Notes: generated by a model from the sequence alone, not told the origin. Counted from the stretch's first letter, positions 13,085-24,027 are shown. The stretch is 64,000 nucleotides of DNA from Xiphydria camelus (GCA_963678675.1 OY783192.1:1684001-1748000), one strand, 5' to 3'. Numbers and translations: made by a program.

Positions 13085-13416
13085 TTCTTTTTGCAATTTC
13101 GAAAAATTGAAACAAAATTATTTGCCCTATATTTTTCCATTCTTCATTTTCGGCCACATTGAAGCTGGAAAATGACATTTTGAAATACAGCTACGTCATC
13201 GTGTTGTAACACTGTCTTTCTTGCACTCGTTGCTCGGTATAAGAGTGCGTCTCTCTTGCGTTTCGATGACGTCACAACTTTGTAGAGGAAATGCGCTTAT
13301 AATTTTGCGAATAATTATTTTCCCGGACATTAAATTTTTTCGTGTGATATTAAATATGTGTACAAATTATAAATTGAATTTCAAATATGAACATTTTTTT
13401 TTTCAGAAGACCGAAT
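13085..13416 (+). repeat. M16 unclassified dispersed repeat, copy 1
   Basis: About 330 bp shared in the same orientation with 55445-55777. Landmarks are TTCTTCATTTTC, TACGTCATCG, CTTGCACTCGTTG, GCGTCTCTCTTGCGTTTCGA, GACGTCACAA and CTTATAATTTT. A short inverted pair (ACGTCATCG / CGATGACGT) brackets the core. No TIR or poly-A tail is visible, so the class is open. It is non-coding. Confidence 0.75.
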
Positions 13417-14871
13417 TTCAGACTTATCAAAAGATACGAGTTTTCTGCCTCGCAGCGGGTGGATAATATTTTCCACTCTTCGCTGATAGGCTATTAATTT
13501 TCTTCTACAGAAATCGATGGCAGAGTAAAACCGCAGCTGAAATATCGTTCAATTGGTTTGCTATCTAAATCATGATTGCTGCGACTAGTTGATTATACGA
13601 CTCGGTTGTCGCGAAAACAATTCTTGCTTTCATTGCGAATTTACTGCCACTTCGCGTTCATTATTTATCTCATCTATAATAATTACTAATAAGCCAGTAC
13701 GACTAGCCAAAAAACTTAAACTTATTTATTAGTGACTATAATTAACTCTATATCACTCACTTTTCTCGCGGCATGAACTAACTCGAATGCAAATCGTATG
13801 CGCGTGAATTAATTTGCTCCGCGTGTTTCTGCCGTTCGACTTAATTCTCCGGAAATTTCTTGCTCCTCTAACGACACGAGATCGGATCGAAAGCTCCCGT
13901 CTTACCGGTTTCTGCATCATTATCTCTAACCAACCGGCTCCAGTCGTGCGACCAATACTTAACGCCGTATTTTCAGCGCGCGCGATCGGTAGGTACTGAA
14001 TATATCAGAGTAACGTATTGAAAAAAATGAATTCGCAATAAAAGAGCACACGGTATGCACACCGGAGAAGTCGTACACGGTAACGATCGACGGTTACGTT
14101 GGAAGATCGTACCGTTTTTAGGATAATCGAAAGATACAGCGGGACTCCGTATTACTGCACCGTCCATACGCTTTTGTACCTTCCGCCGTCCACTGTTCGC
14201 AGCTGGCAGATATAACGAAGCGGGCAGTTTACCGCCGTACGGCAACCTGCTGCAACGTATAACCGGGCCAGGTGGATTAGCGCGAATGTAACGTGTGAGC
14301 ACATGCTCGGAGTTCCTGGCAGATATAGATATGGATAAACCGTGGCGCGGCGGTATGTCGCTTTTTTTCCTTACCGGTCGTGAACACCGGGTGTCCTTGC
14401 GGAATGAAAGTAGCCTGGAAAACGTGACCTCTTGTGCGAATGACGCTTTGCGTCGACGCCGAGCCGCGACTGGCGTTGTATGCGTACGTGTGGCACACCG
14501 AGTTCCCGGTAATCGTGATAACGAGCCGGGAGGGCGTGTACGGCACTTTTCCTCGGTTTCGTCAAACGAGTTTCGCTGTAATTTCATTGCGCCGAAAAGA
14601 ACGGACTCGACGTGTAAATTCGTCCTGAAAGTAGGAGCAACCATGTCAAGCCGCTTTCATCTCGAGGCTTTTCTTGAAGATTACGAGAAAAGCAGCTGGA
14701 AGGCGGTTCTGATCTCCTTTTACGTCTCCTTGATACCGTTTTCACGTAGATTCTCGGTCTCGGTTACCTTGATCCATTTGTATCCGGATCAGATGATCTA
14801 GATACTGTTGAAAATTATGAGAAAAAAAATTGTAAGGAGGTGTAAAATACTACGATTCTCTCATCTACATA
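13417..14871. other. no recognisable gene (13.4-14.9 kb)
   Basis: GC-moderate sequence with overlapping open frames on both strands around 13973-14800. None has recognisable domains. An ATAATTACTAATAAG / CTTATTTATTAGTGA inverted pair at about 13677-13737 may be a small decayed palindrome. Confidence 0.5.
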
Positions 14872-15083
14872 TCATGTGAGGCTAAACTTACCAGAAGAGA
14901 AACTTCAGTCACTATTATCTCATTATCTATGGGCTTTTGGCTTATATTTATACAATACTTTTTTCAAGATTATATTTTTATCTATAACAAAGTTTTATAT
15001 CGATATAGGCCAAACATTCATTGGTAACGAGATAAAAGTGATTGAAGTTTCTTTTCAACAAGTAAGTTTAGCCTCACATGGTA
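14872..15083. mobile_element. M1 MITE, standard monomer copy
   Basis: The 212-bp element begins TCATGTGAGGCTAAACTTAC and ends GTAAGTTTAGCCTCACATGG. The subterminal AAACTTCAGTCACTATTATC pairs with TAAAAGTGATTGAAGTTT. Both arms lead into ATGGGCTTTTGGC and its loose inverse. It serves as the reference length for the family. Confidence 0.88.
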
Positions 15084-15438
15084 TAAGAAGAAGAAATACG
15101 ATTTCACGAATATCTCGCATGGACCGAGATCTGCACGCTAATCACTTTGTGGAATTAAATGCTACTGACTGCAGATCGATAGTATCAGAGCGTTCTAATT
15201 AAGACGAAGTGCTGCTACAGTGCCGAGCGCATTGGTTTGATTGCTTCCTTCCTTATAGTTCTCTCTAGACAGAGAAATTATAGTTTCAAGTAACTACTGT
15301 TAACAATTAATTTAACAGCTTACTTCACCATCTTTTCACGTATGAAGCTTTTCACCTGTCTCTCTTGCAAGAGGTTAAATGTGTTGTATAATTACGGGAT
15401 ATTTTAAGATTTCTTTCCAGTGGTCTTTCATCAAGCAA

Positions 15439-15695
15439 ATATGAGGAGCAGACTTTCAAAAGGCATTTTGTCCATTTTCAGGAGAGGCCAAAAGCTGCCC
15501 TTCTTTTAGGAAATAACATTAAGCTTTCAAACTTATGCAAGAAACTGCGAAAAAATATATTATATTATATTCAGTAGATTTTTTCGCAATTTCTTGCATA
15601 AGTTTGAAAGCTTAATGTTATTTCCTAAAAGGAGGGCAGTTTTTGGCCTCTCCTGAAAATGGACAAAGTGCTTTTTGGAAGTTTGCTCCTCATAT
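15439..15695. mobile_element. near-perfect 257-bp hairpin element
   Basis: The left arm from ATGAGGAGCAGACTTTC is repeated inverted to GAAGTTTGCTCCTCAT. Arms are about 120 bp with roughly ten mismatches and a small AT-rich loop around 15555-15575. Matching blocks include GGAAATAACATTAAGCTTTC and ACTTATGCAAGAAA. It lies 70 bp upstream of the probable IRSp53 acceptor at 15765. It is non-coding, and the element class is unknown. Confidence 0.85.
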
Positions 15696-15765
15696 GCATA
15701 TACATATATTTGAGATGTCATTTAAAAGTAACTATTACTCGTTTCTAAACGATACGATGTTTTAG

Positions 15766-15905
15766 GTAGGACGAAAGAGAGAAGGACTCCGCTGGTATCG
15801 TGAGTCTACTCGGCAGCGGAAACCCACCCGAAAGATCGTCGACGGGGAGAGGGCAAAATATGAGCATCCTGTGAAACCGAGCGAAACCTCACCATCCGAT
15901 CGACC
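15766..15905 (+). promoter_or_regulatory. IRSp53: probable 5'UTR part of the IRSp53 exon
   Basis: Sequence immediately upstream of the start codon. An acceptor-like site (branch-like TTTCTAAAC at about 15741, then GATGTTTTAG ending 15765) suggests that the exon holding the ATG begins near 15766 and is spliced from a distant non-coding first exon. The pyrimidine tract is weak, so a transcription start just upstream is an alternative. The segment is purine- and CpG-rich and has no frame continuing into the start codon. Confidence 0.45.
15860..15874 (+). other. four-codon upstream ORF in the IRSp53 leader
   Basis: ATG AGC ATC CTG TGA (Met-Ser-Ile-Leu-stop) ends 31 bases before the IRSp53 ATG. 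The context of the upstream ATG (CAAAATATGA) has A at -3, so it could be recognised. Short upstream ORFs of this type often damp translation of the main frame; whether this one does is inference. Confidence 0.4.
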
Positions 15906-15950
15906 ATGGAGACAGAGGAGCTCACCAGGCTCGTCGACGGCATCTACAAG
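15906..15950 (+). CDS. IRSp53: IRSp53/BAIAP2-like I-BAR protein, coding exon 1
   Basis: First coding exon (residues 1-15, METEELTRLVDGIYK) of an insect I-BAR (IMD) domain protein. The family binds PI(4,5)P2-rich membrane and links Rac/Cdc42 signalling to actin, bending membrane outward in filopodia and lamellipodia. The start ATG sits in a good animal context (CGACCATGG). The exon ends in AAG followed by the strong donor GTAAGT at 15951, phase 0. Joined to the exons at 40921 and 62337 it aligns without gaps to the N-terminus of vertebrate IRSp53 (human: ...LTENVYKTIMEQFNP...). Sequence directly shows the start, donor and frame; family identity comes from this recognisable alignment. Regulation is not visible beyond a 4-codon upstream ORF at 15860. 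MIM/MTSS1 proteins share the same fold, but the FNP and GK.Y.KAL pattern in exon 2 fits IRSp53 better. Confidence 0.93.
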
Positions 15951-17321
15951 GTAAGTCGCTTGCCCTTTCGTTCGTCATTCCGCGGTGTTGCTCGAATTTC
16001 CCGCCCGATTCTCCACGCTGTGTCCATCTCGACGTGGGTGTACGGAAAGGAGAGTGGGCGATGCCTTTTTGCCCCGTACAAAGGCTTCCCACCGACGAAA
16101 TTTATCGCGCGTAAAATAACGAACGATTCGGCTTTGTGCCTCGAATTAAGTAAAAAGCTTCGAGTCTCGTTATTTCGCATCATTCGATACGGATCGACGA
16201 TCGGGATCATTCGAAGACTTCGGTAGCGTGGCATCTCGATTTCGCCGAGAGGAGATCATTATTGCGCGACGCACGGTGGGAACGTCGATCGATTAAAATT
16301 CGATCACATCCTCCCGGATGACCTGCAGCGCGACGTCGATTATAATTTGATGATCATGTCGCTGGCAACTTGCACGACGAATGCCGCTCCAACGGAGTTT
16401 GATCGTGTTCCGGTCACCTGCGCTCGATGTCGATCAACTCGAATTTAATCGCGTTCTATCGCGCCTGAGAGATTGTAGCATCGTTGGCTGTTTGATATAA
16501 CCACGTGCGAGAGAGAGAGAAGACGTATAACTGTATATCCCGCGTATATGGGAGCTCTTTGCCTCGAGGGGGGAACGAGATGGGATTATAAACGTATATA
16601 GTTGCATCCTCCGTAAAGTCCTTCGGTAATGAGCTGTCGTTTCGGAAAATTAGCCGCGCGTCGGGAAGCCTCGGGAGGCAAAGCGATTAGCTACAAAATA
16701 ATCTTATTAGGCGTACGGCAGTTAACTTGTCCTCCAAGCCACTCTCTTCCATTCTCAGTCCCGTCCCTCGTTCCACCGCTGAGCCGGTGTTTCTGTTCTC
16801 CCCGTTATCCTCCTGATCCTGTAATTATCATCGGACAAGTTGGACTAACGACACTTTTTCCTTAATTGTTAGAGAGAATATTCAGGGATTCGCGATGGAG
16901 TATCAAGTTCTCCCCTATTACTGCCGACTCTAGGGTATGTAGGAGAATGGCTGTCATTCTCTATCCCGTCTCCCGTGTTCCCTGTGTGCGTTGGAATTGT
17001 AATTGTTGTTAGAGGGTGGGCTGATTGACGTACTCCACATGAAGTACCTCCGAGTAAAAATATTTCGGTTTCCATTATATTGAGTGGTATATAGGTATAT
17101 TGACTTATATAAAGGCTGTAAAAGCTATGTAACATATGAGACGACTAAGCAGGAATTATTAAAATTTCGAAAGCTTGATTATTTTGATGAAGAACATTCT
17201 GAATTTTTTTTTAAAACAATCGCTATCGTTGATTCCCAGAGTAAAGATATTTCTCTGATTTCTCTCCTGTCTACGAGAAGACTCGATAAGTGCAGCTCTT
17301 ATTTAATTATTGAATCATTCA

Positions 17322-17650
17322 TCTATATATATAAAACAAAGTCGGGTTAGTTACACTATTTATAATTAAAGAACGGTTGGACAGATTTTTATGACCTTTG
17401 ATTCTTGGATTTGTCTCCGCCACGAATAGCAGAGAATAAGTATTAAAACATCTGAAAAATTTACGAAAACAAAATTTATTAAGAAAATTAATTTTTTCTA
17501 GAGAAGTCGCCTCGCGTATTGGAAAGTAAGAAAATGCCTTGCTATACAGTGAATTAAATTAATTTAAATGTAACTAAAATACATTTCGTTTTTAAGTTAA
17601 CGCAACATTTATTGATTCTGAGGCGGTACGAAGTTCGCCGGATCAGCTAG
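17322..17650 (+). mobile_element. non-autonomous Helitron
   Basis: The 5' end TCTATATATATAAAAC lies after an A at 17321. The 3' end is GGCGGTACGAAGTTCGCCGG, then ATCAGCTAG, followed by T at 17651. This fits Helitron rules: TC start, CTAG end, insertion between A and T, and a short GC hairpin (GGCG...CGCC, 17622-17639) about 11 bp before CTAG. The subterminal GGTTGGACAGATTTTTATGA is also a frequent feature near the 5' end of insect Helitrons. At 329 bp it has no Rep/helicase frame and would need proteins from elsewhere. Confidence 0.85.
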
Positions 17651-18271
17651 TTACAAATATAATTAAATTATGTCAGAGAATCGAATACATGCATAAGTAC
17701 ACGACACATATTATACTCCCAATTTCCATCACTTTCTTCTCGAGTGATTAACGCGCGCGATATCCTCGCAAAGGGTGCATAGGTGACCGTTTCACCGCAG
17801 GATATGTAGAACGTCCGGGGAGATTCGAAGCGGGGCGCTCGTAATCTAGACTGATCCCTTAATTTCGCGAATTCGGCCTAGCCAGCCGGCAGCGACAGTA
17901 TATACACATAGATATGAAGGGTGGGTACATCGGAAGCCAATTAATATCACCCTCTGCAACCGCGTTTCGCAAGCTCACTAACGTCGAATAACCGCCCGTG
18001 CTACTAGGGTGCAACGCCAGGGTTATTATGATATATTTGCGCCCGGGGGGTCACTTGTCGACGCTTACCCCGGGCGCATTGTGTGTATACGACATCGTGT
18101 ACATTATGTGTATCTTGTCACGTTACACGCGTTCGCCGAACGTTTCCCGATACGGTGTTCTCGGTGGTGTTACGGATGCTCGGTGTACCGGAACGATCGA
18201 AATAAGTGGGAATGGATTTAGAAACGCGTCTACGCGGGCAGAATTCGTGACGCCGGTAACTACAGGCCGGA

Positions 18272-19010
18272 CCGGAAATGCTGTCCTAAAAATAAATTGA
18301 AATAAAAATTGGAAGGGATCATTATAGATACAATTGGTACTTTTTAAAAAATTAGAGCAGGGGTATGTTTTTGAGCAAGCATCGGTAACAGCGATAAAAA
18401 ATGTGATTCAGTTTCTTCAGGTGATAAGTCTGAAAGACGAGGTCTGGCTTTATGCATCTCTAATGTTAATAAATTTCGAATAGACGAAAATTATTTGTAT
18501 CGAAGTAGCTCCAGAAGTTTCGGAATTTTTGTCCATTTTTTTTTGCAATAGGGGTGGTTATCCCTGCTTGGAGGATAAAGACAGAATTTTTTAATTATTT
18601 TTTTCGATATCAGTGTTGTCGATTCACCTTAATAAAGACGAGCTTTCGGAGTTCTCCTTCATTTTTTATGCAGTAGGGGTAGCCGCCCCTGCTCAGAGAA
18701 TGGAATTACGAATTTGTAATAGTTATCAATGGTATCAGTGTGGTTGAAAATCTCTGAAGCGATTTCGATAAGAGTAATATCAAATCATTTTCATCCACTC
18801 GAAATCAAACATTTGAGCTCCATAAGGCCGGACCTTATTTCTCAAATTTACCACCTGAAAGGATTGAATTATATTTTTTATCTCTACTACTGATGCTTGA
18901 TCAAAATCATCCCTCCACTAATTCTCTGAGGAGTGCCAATCGTATCTAATAATTCCTTTCCATTTTTATTTTAATCTACTTTTAGGACAACATCTCTGGT
19001 CTAGTTTGTA
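18272..19010. mobile_element. large diverged foldback element
   Basis: The left end GGACCGGAAATGCTGTCCTA and right end TAGGACAACATCTCTGGTCT are inverted matches. Pairing continues for about 270 bp per arm: GATACAATTGGTACT / AGTGCCAATCGTATC, GAGCAAGCATCGGTA / TACTGATGCTTGATC, GGTCTGGCTTTAT / ATAAGGCCGGACC. The arms are about 70-75% alike by eye, so it is old. Two GTAGGGGT...CCCTGC mini-hairpins sit in the centre. No transposase frame is present. Confidence 0.75.
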
Positions 19011-20078
19011 CATCTCCTTTCAAATTGAAGTTGACCACTAACAGCAATTTAAAAAGTGGCAGCGTTACGAGTAATCACGGTAACCATGCTCTGCGGCTGT
19101 AACGTATGTAAAAGAGCACTCCACGTGACAGTGACACGGCTCTAATTTGCAAGAGTGTAGGTTGAAAGGACCGAGCGAAAGGAGGAGTTATTCATATTTC
19201 CTAAATAGTTGGCGGTAATGAGAACAAGTTTCATTTTTTAATTACAGAAGCTCGTGTAACAAGTTTAGCCGTGCGGTGGAATTTTTTATAGGCGGGATAT
19301 TATATGCACGTTCTCTCTCTCTCTCTCACTCTCACGGCTAGGCGTTACTCGCCGGGGATACCCCGGAACCGTGCAGTGTACACGCTGTACGAGAAAAAAT
19401 GTTGTCGCGATAAAGCACGTCCCGTGAAGCATTCACCGCGACAGAATTTTTACCCCGCGTCGCACTTTGTATACCTGTATATGGTAGTATCTGGGTCCGT
19501 TCGATACGTCCAGTACCACTCGTGCCCGACGAAATGTGTCGCAGCGAAACCGCGTTAAAAATAGAGAGTAGATATACGAATATGCGGACGCGCGATACGC
19601 GATGTTTTATCTGGAAATGCTACATGTGCATTCGCGTTATTTTTGCGGGGGAAAAAATGTCCGCGTCTTCGGGCAATAACGAGCGACGTTATCAATTATT
19701 TCGTTGGGCGGTTTGCGAACATTTCAGAGAAACTCGATTAATTTCTTACGAAAATTTTCGTATGGGGAGGAGAAAGCGAGGTGATTTAAATTCTTATTTA
19801 ATAAATAAAAGAAATTTTCATTTCATTTTAATTTTAATTTGATAAATCCCAATGTGGTAGCATTCGAGTTTTATAAGAAATTATTATAGGTTCAATTTTC
19901 AATGCATATACCCTGGTTTTTGGTTTAATACATGCCAGTGCAACGGGTTGCATATTGGTTGGCGCACCTTGTCTGCTATGGTTTTCTGTAATTCGGTAGT
20001 AATGGAATCAAATGACATCGTTTACATTTATTTTCTTGATTATTCGAAAAAACGCAGATGAATATCGGAAATACATAT

Positions 20079-20514
20079 GTCATATGAGGTTAAACTTAGT
20101 CGCCAGGAAAGAAAGTTCAATCACTTTTATCTCATTATTTATGGGCTTCTGGTTCATATTTGTATAATACACTTTGGAAGATTATATTTTTATCTATAAC
20201 AAAGTGTCTTACACTGAAAGAACTCTTGGATGGGCTAACAAAATATTTTGAATGCATACGAGCCAACAAAACGTTTTTTTTGAAATCGCAAAATTCTTTG
20301 GCTGATTTCACGAAAACTTCGATGGCAGAGCTAAACATATGGATAATCCAAAAAATATTTGTCTAGGTCATCAAATTGACTCAACAAAATTATTTTACTA
20401 ACTATACCTTTTTCTCTGTGTATAATATATCGCGTTAGACTAAAAGTTCATAAATAACGAGATAATAGTGATTGAAGTGTTTTTCCTGGCGAGTAAGTTT
20501 AGCCTTATATGGTA
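20079..20514. mobile_element. M1 MITE interrupted by another MITE
   Basis: M1 ends are present (GTCATATGAGGTTAAACTTA on the left, AAGTTTAGCCTTATATGG on the right), with GTCGCCAGGAAAGAAA / TTTTTCCTGGCGAG. The internal TATCTATAACAAAGTGTCTTA is broken at about 20210 by a 213-bp insertion and resumes at about 20423. Confidence 0.8.
20210..20422. mobile_element. MITE nested in the M1 copy at 20079
   Basis: Ends are TACACTGAAAGAACTCTTGG on the left and TATACCTTTTTCTCTGTGTA on the right. They form a loose inverted repeat of the TACACTGAGAAAAA type, with TTAGTAAAATAATTTTGTTG pairing with GGCTAACAAAATATTTTG. TA bases lie at both junctions. It is non-coding. Confidence 0.65.
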
Positions 20515-21597
20515 TCGGAGCGTCTGCCACTTTAACCGCTAATGAAATGACCGATGTTTTTCCAAACGATAGTTCTATTTTTGATTCGGATCTTTTGGCT
20601 CTCGCTACTACCGGATTACAGAAAACCACGGCAGACGGGATGTACCAACCGATATGCAATCCGTTGCACTGCTACGTATTAAACCAAACACGGGGTACAT
20701 TCGTTGTTTTGTGAGTAGGAATTCCCTGCAGCTATTTCCATATGCACATAGATCCGCAATGACATAACGTAAAGAGTTGATAAACAAGCGGCAAACATAA
20801 ATCCCTCTCGTATGGTACATACGTTATATAGAACGCGTTCTTGTGACCCCTTTGAGACGCATATCTCTCCTGGAAAGTTGCGTCGCGAAGACTGGTACAA
20901 CTTGCTTCTTGTTTAACCGTGTCCCGGCTTCCCCGACTCCCTTTTCCGGCAGTTCGGATTCGCGACTTTTCCGTTCCGGGAGCCAGGAGCCAGGAAACGG
21001 AAACGGAAACGGGAGAAAAGGGACGTGTACGGGAGTTAACGCGAGATTCGTTTTCTTTCGACGGCTCTGGGGAGTTTAGCGCGCGCGAGGGAGTCTCCCG
21101 TTGGAGTCGCGCTTTCTCGCGAGAAGCGGGTGAGAGGGGTGTGAGATCGCGACGGAGGAAAGGAGAGAGGGAGCTCTCCCTTGGAGAATAAGCGTACACG
21201 TGTAGAGAATATGAATACGTGCGAGTAACACATCCGCGGGATCCCGTCGTGCAGGCGACGCTTACCTGGTCGCGACATTTATCACGAACTTGCCTCCCGC
21301 CATTGCTTCCTGTCACCTCCGTAGAGAACGAAGTTGTCAGAGTTTAAATCTTTCTCGCGCGCCCGAATATCTCCCCTCCGACGAGCGGCACGCGTTTTTG
21401 ATTTTCCCTCCGGCGAACGGCGGGGCTCGCCCCTTTCGATCTATTTCTTCGAGAAGCTCCGTTCTTGCTCGTTTATCCGCTCGTACAGACTGCCGATCGA
21501 GTTTGAGGATAAATTTAGTGGCGCTGGAAAATATTGGCAGCTTCGTTCTCCATAAAAACTAAAGATAATGCTTAAATTCGCCTGACGGAGTTGAATG

Positions 21598-21928
21598 GCA
21601 CACGGAGGAAAAGGATTGGTAAAAAGTCATGGGAAAACTCACGAATTTTTACAGTTAAGTATCACAGTAACAAGACTCCTCGAGGTGAAATATTGAACTT
21701 TTTAATACATAGACTACGGCGTAATTTTTACAGTTCGTAATAGTACAAATATCAGTTTTTACGGTAAAACTTATTAATCTCCCGTTAATATGTGTCGGGT
21801 ATATTTACGGGTTATACTGCAATGAACTGTAAAAAATACACCGTATCCATTAAAAAATCCAACGCTTCCCTTCGAGGAGCCTTGTTATTGGGATTCACTG
21901 TAAAGATTACTAATAATTTTTCTTGGGG
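21598..21928. mobile_element. M13 MITE copy 2
   Basis: Same family and orientation as 8404. It opens ACACGGAGGAAAAGGATTGG and shares CATGGGAAAACTCA, CAGTTCGTAATAGTAC and GGGATTCACTGTAAA. It is about 30 bp longer, mainly through extra sequence near TTATTAATCTCCCGTTAAT (about 21771). The palindrome arms ACTCCTCGAGG and CTTCGAGGAGCC pair. Confidence 0.85.
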
Positions 21929-23208
21929 GGTAATTATTTTATTTCGAACGCGCCGACGATATTCCGACCTCTTTTAATTTGGCAAGTTTGGCTTTGGTGA
22001 AATGAAACGAATTTGAGTCCCTTGACAACCGTCGCCTACCAACGGCAATCGAGGGCCAATTCGGCATTCCGTTTCGCTCCACTTTCCCCTGAACCTGATT
22101 CGAGCGAATACTTGGCGAATGGAAGCCCGCGCTATACCGTTTCCTGTGTCAACTGACGCGATCGTCACGCGGGGCGGATTTCGGTTGACCGAAATTGAAA
22201 TTGTTCCGAGAAGGGAATGCCGGGCCCGCGACTAGATTGGGCGTCGCGATAGGGCGTCACAAATGCCGACGGTATAATTTCGGAACATCGAGAGACGAAG
22301 GTGCAACGCGTCCCTCCGACTTCCTACGGAAATCGCGCAGGGATAATTTTCAGTCCTCCCCGACAATGATTTTCCACGTAGAAACAAGAAAGTTCACCCT
22401 TATCTGAGATATACATAGACTCTCGGCGTTGCAATCCACTTTGTTCTCGCCGAGTAAATTCGAGAATGGCCCTAATTAAACTCGGGGGCAATTGCACGAA
22501 AGTTTATACAACGGGCACCGGCGGTACGAGTGGCGTACGCCACTCCATTGCTCCTCACGGTCTCGCGAACTTAGTAATTATTGCGGCGAGTGATTGGCAT
22601 ATAGGAGCTCTAATTGAGGTGCGAGAGTATAATAAATAGATAGAGGAGAGTTGCCTAAATCGGACCGTCTAAATTGGCCGCTGGCTACCAGCACTCGCTA
22701 CGGTGGCTGTTCGATCCTGACGAAGTGGTTTAATTCAGCTAACCCTCATTTATCCGGTAAAGTTCGAATAAAATTAAAGGACGGGAAAAGAGACGCGGAA
22801 GTTGCAAAGTAGGATGTACGTGCTAGCGTTCTAATTTAATGAGAAAAGAAAACCTAAATTACAAAATAATGGATTTACAAGAAAAAAACGAAAACAAACT
22901 GCCGAGTTAATGACGAGCGTAGATCGAACGAAGGAGGAAGAGGAAGTGAGAGGTGCCGAAGTCAGGGCAGGTCGAAGGCAAATAGAGAGGGAAGTGACTG
23001 CAGAGGGTTCAGGGTCGTTCCAAGCCTCCCGCGGGAGCTCTTTTCGAAATTCACATTAAGGGCCGATAAATGTGCGGACCTCTTGCTACTGCGGCTGGTG
23101 TTTTTGCAATTTTTGTCACTGCTACGCACTTCTTGTGAGGAAATTACTAAATTTCAAGTTTACGAAATATAACTACTCGAATCGCTCAACGCGTTGATTA
23201 CCCGTACG

Positions 23209-23555
23209 CGACGATCGAAACTAGGAATAAATCGTATAATGTAGACGATAAACGTGGACACGAAAACGTGGATACGATGTCTATCTGGCGTTATTACAGC
23301 AAACTAAATCTTCCAATTTTGCCCTATTAGAAGATCCGGTCATTTCTAGACCGTTTGTAGATAGATAAATGGCCTGCGTTGGGACTCGTGGAGGTGGGAT
23401 GTATAATAGTGGAGCAATTATGTATATATGTAAATCTTAAATCATGAAAACCTTCGTCTAAAAAAAGTTATTTCAAGACGCAGAGCAATGCTAATTTTTA
23501 TTACATCGTATTAGTTTGAGGTATTATCTATTTCGCTGACGATACGTACATTATC
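23209..23555 (+). repeat. M14 unclassified 347-bp repeat, copy 1
   Basis: Shared in the same orientation and at identical length with 49428-49774, roughly nine bases in ten by eye. Landmarks are CGACGATCG, GATAAACGTGGACACGAAAA, TGTCTATCTGGCGT, TTAGAAGATCCGGTCATTT, GTTGGGACTCGTGGAGGTGG and GACGATACGTACATTATC. No TIR, poly-A or long frame is visible. It may be an LTR piece or the body of a non-autonomous element. Confidence 0.8.
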
Positions 23556-23682
23556 GGCACGGTCGAGAGCCCTGGAGTGTGTGGGTTTCGTTATGTTTTT
23601 TTTTGTGTCAGCGCGCGTGATTTTACTACCCTCAGCGAAGAAGTTTCACTTCAAAAATAAAGTCTATTGGCTTCCTTAGTCT

Positions 23683-23810
23683 ATAAGCTCCTATTTTGAA
23701 CCTAAAGTTGGTGAAATGTTCACGAACGGATCATTTTAGGCTCAATATAGGATTTCGGTGCAATGGAAAATCGACCTACTACAAGCCTAAAAGAGTAGGT
23801 CAAAAATGTC
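23683..23810 (+). repeat. 128-bp direct repeat, first copy
   Basis: TAAGCTCCTATTTTGAA through AGTAGGTCAAAAATGTC, repeated at 23901-24027 with few changes. Shared blocks include AAAGTTGGTGAAAT, TTTTAGGCTCAATATAGGAT and ATGGAAAATCGACCTACTAC. The start-to-start spacing is 218 bp with unrelated sequence between. There is no coding frame. Confidence 0.8.
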
Positions 23811-23900
23811 TACCCAGATCGATACTCGAGTCGAAATTTTACTCCTACTTTTGATGCTTTTAATACTCTATTCGCGGTCTACCACTGGCCCACTCAATCA

Positions 23901-24027
23901 TAAGCTCCTATTTTGAATTTAAAGTTGGTGAAATTTTCACTAACCCACCATTTTAGGCTCAATATAGGATTTCGATACAATGGAAAATCGACCTACTACA
24001 AGTCTAAAAGAGTAGGTTAAAAATGTC
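23901..24027 (+). repeat. 128-bp direct repeat, second copy
   Basis: Second copy of 23683-23810 in the same orientation. It could be a local duplication or two ends of one decayed element; nothing in the 90-bp spacer decides this. Confidence 0.8.

Noticed and set aside
20472..20714. 80-codon frame overlapping the end of the M1 copy
   Set aside because: It begins inside the MITE and continues into unique sequence without domain or splice evidence.
23603..23620. GTGTCAGCGCGCG word shared with about 6188
   Set aside because: The match is too short and simple to call a repeat family.
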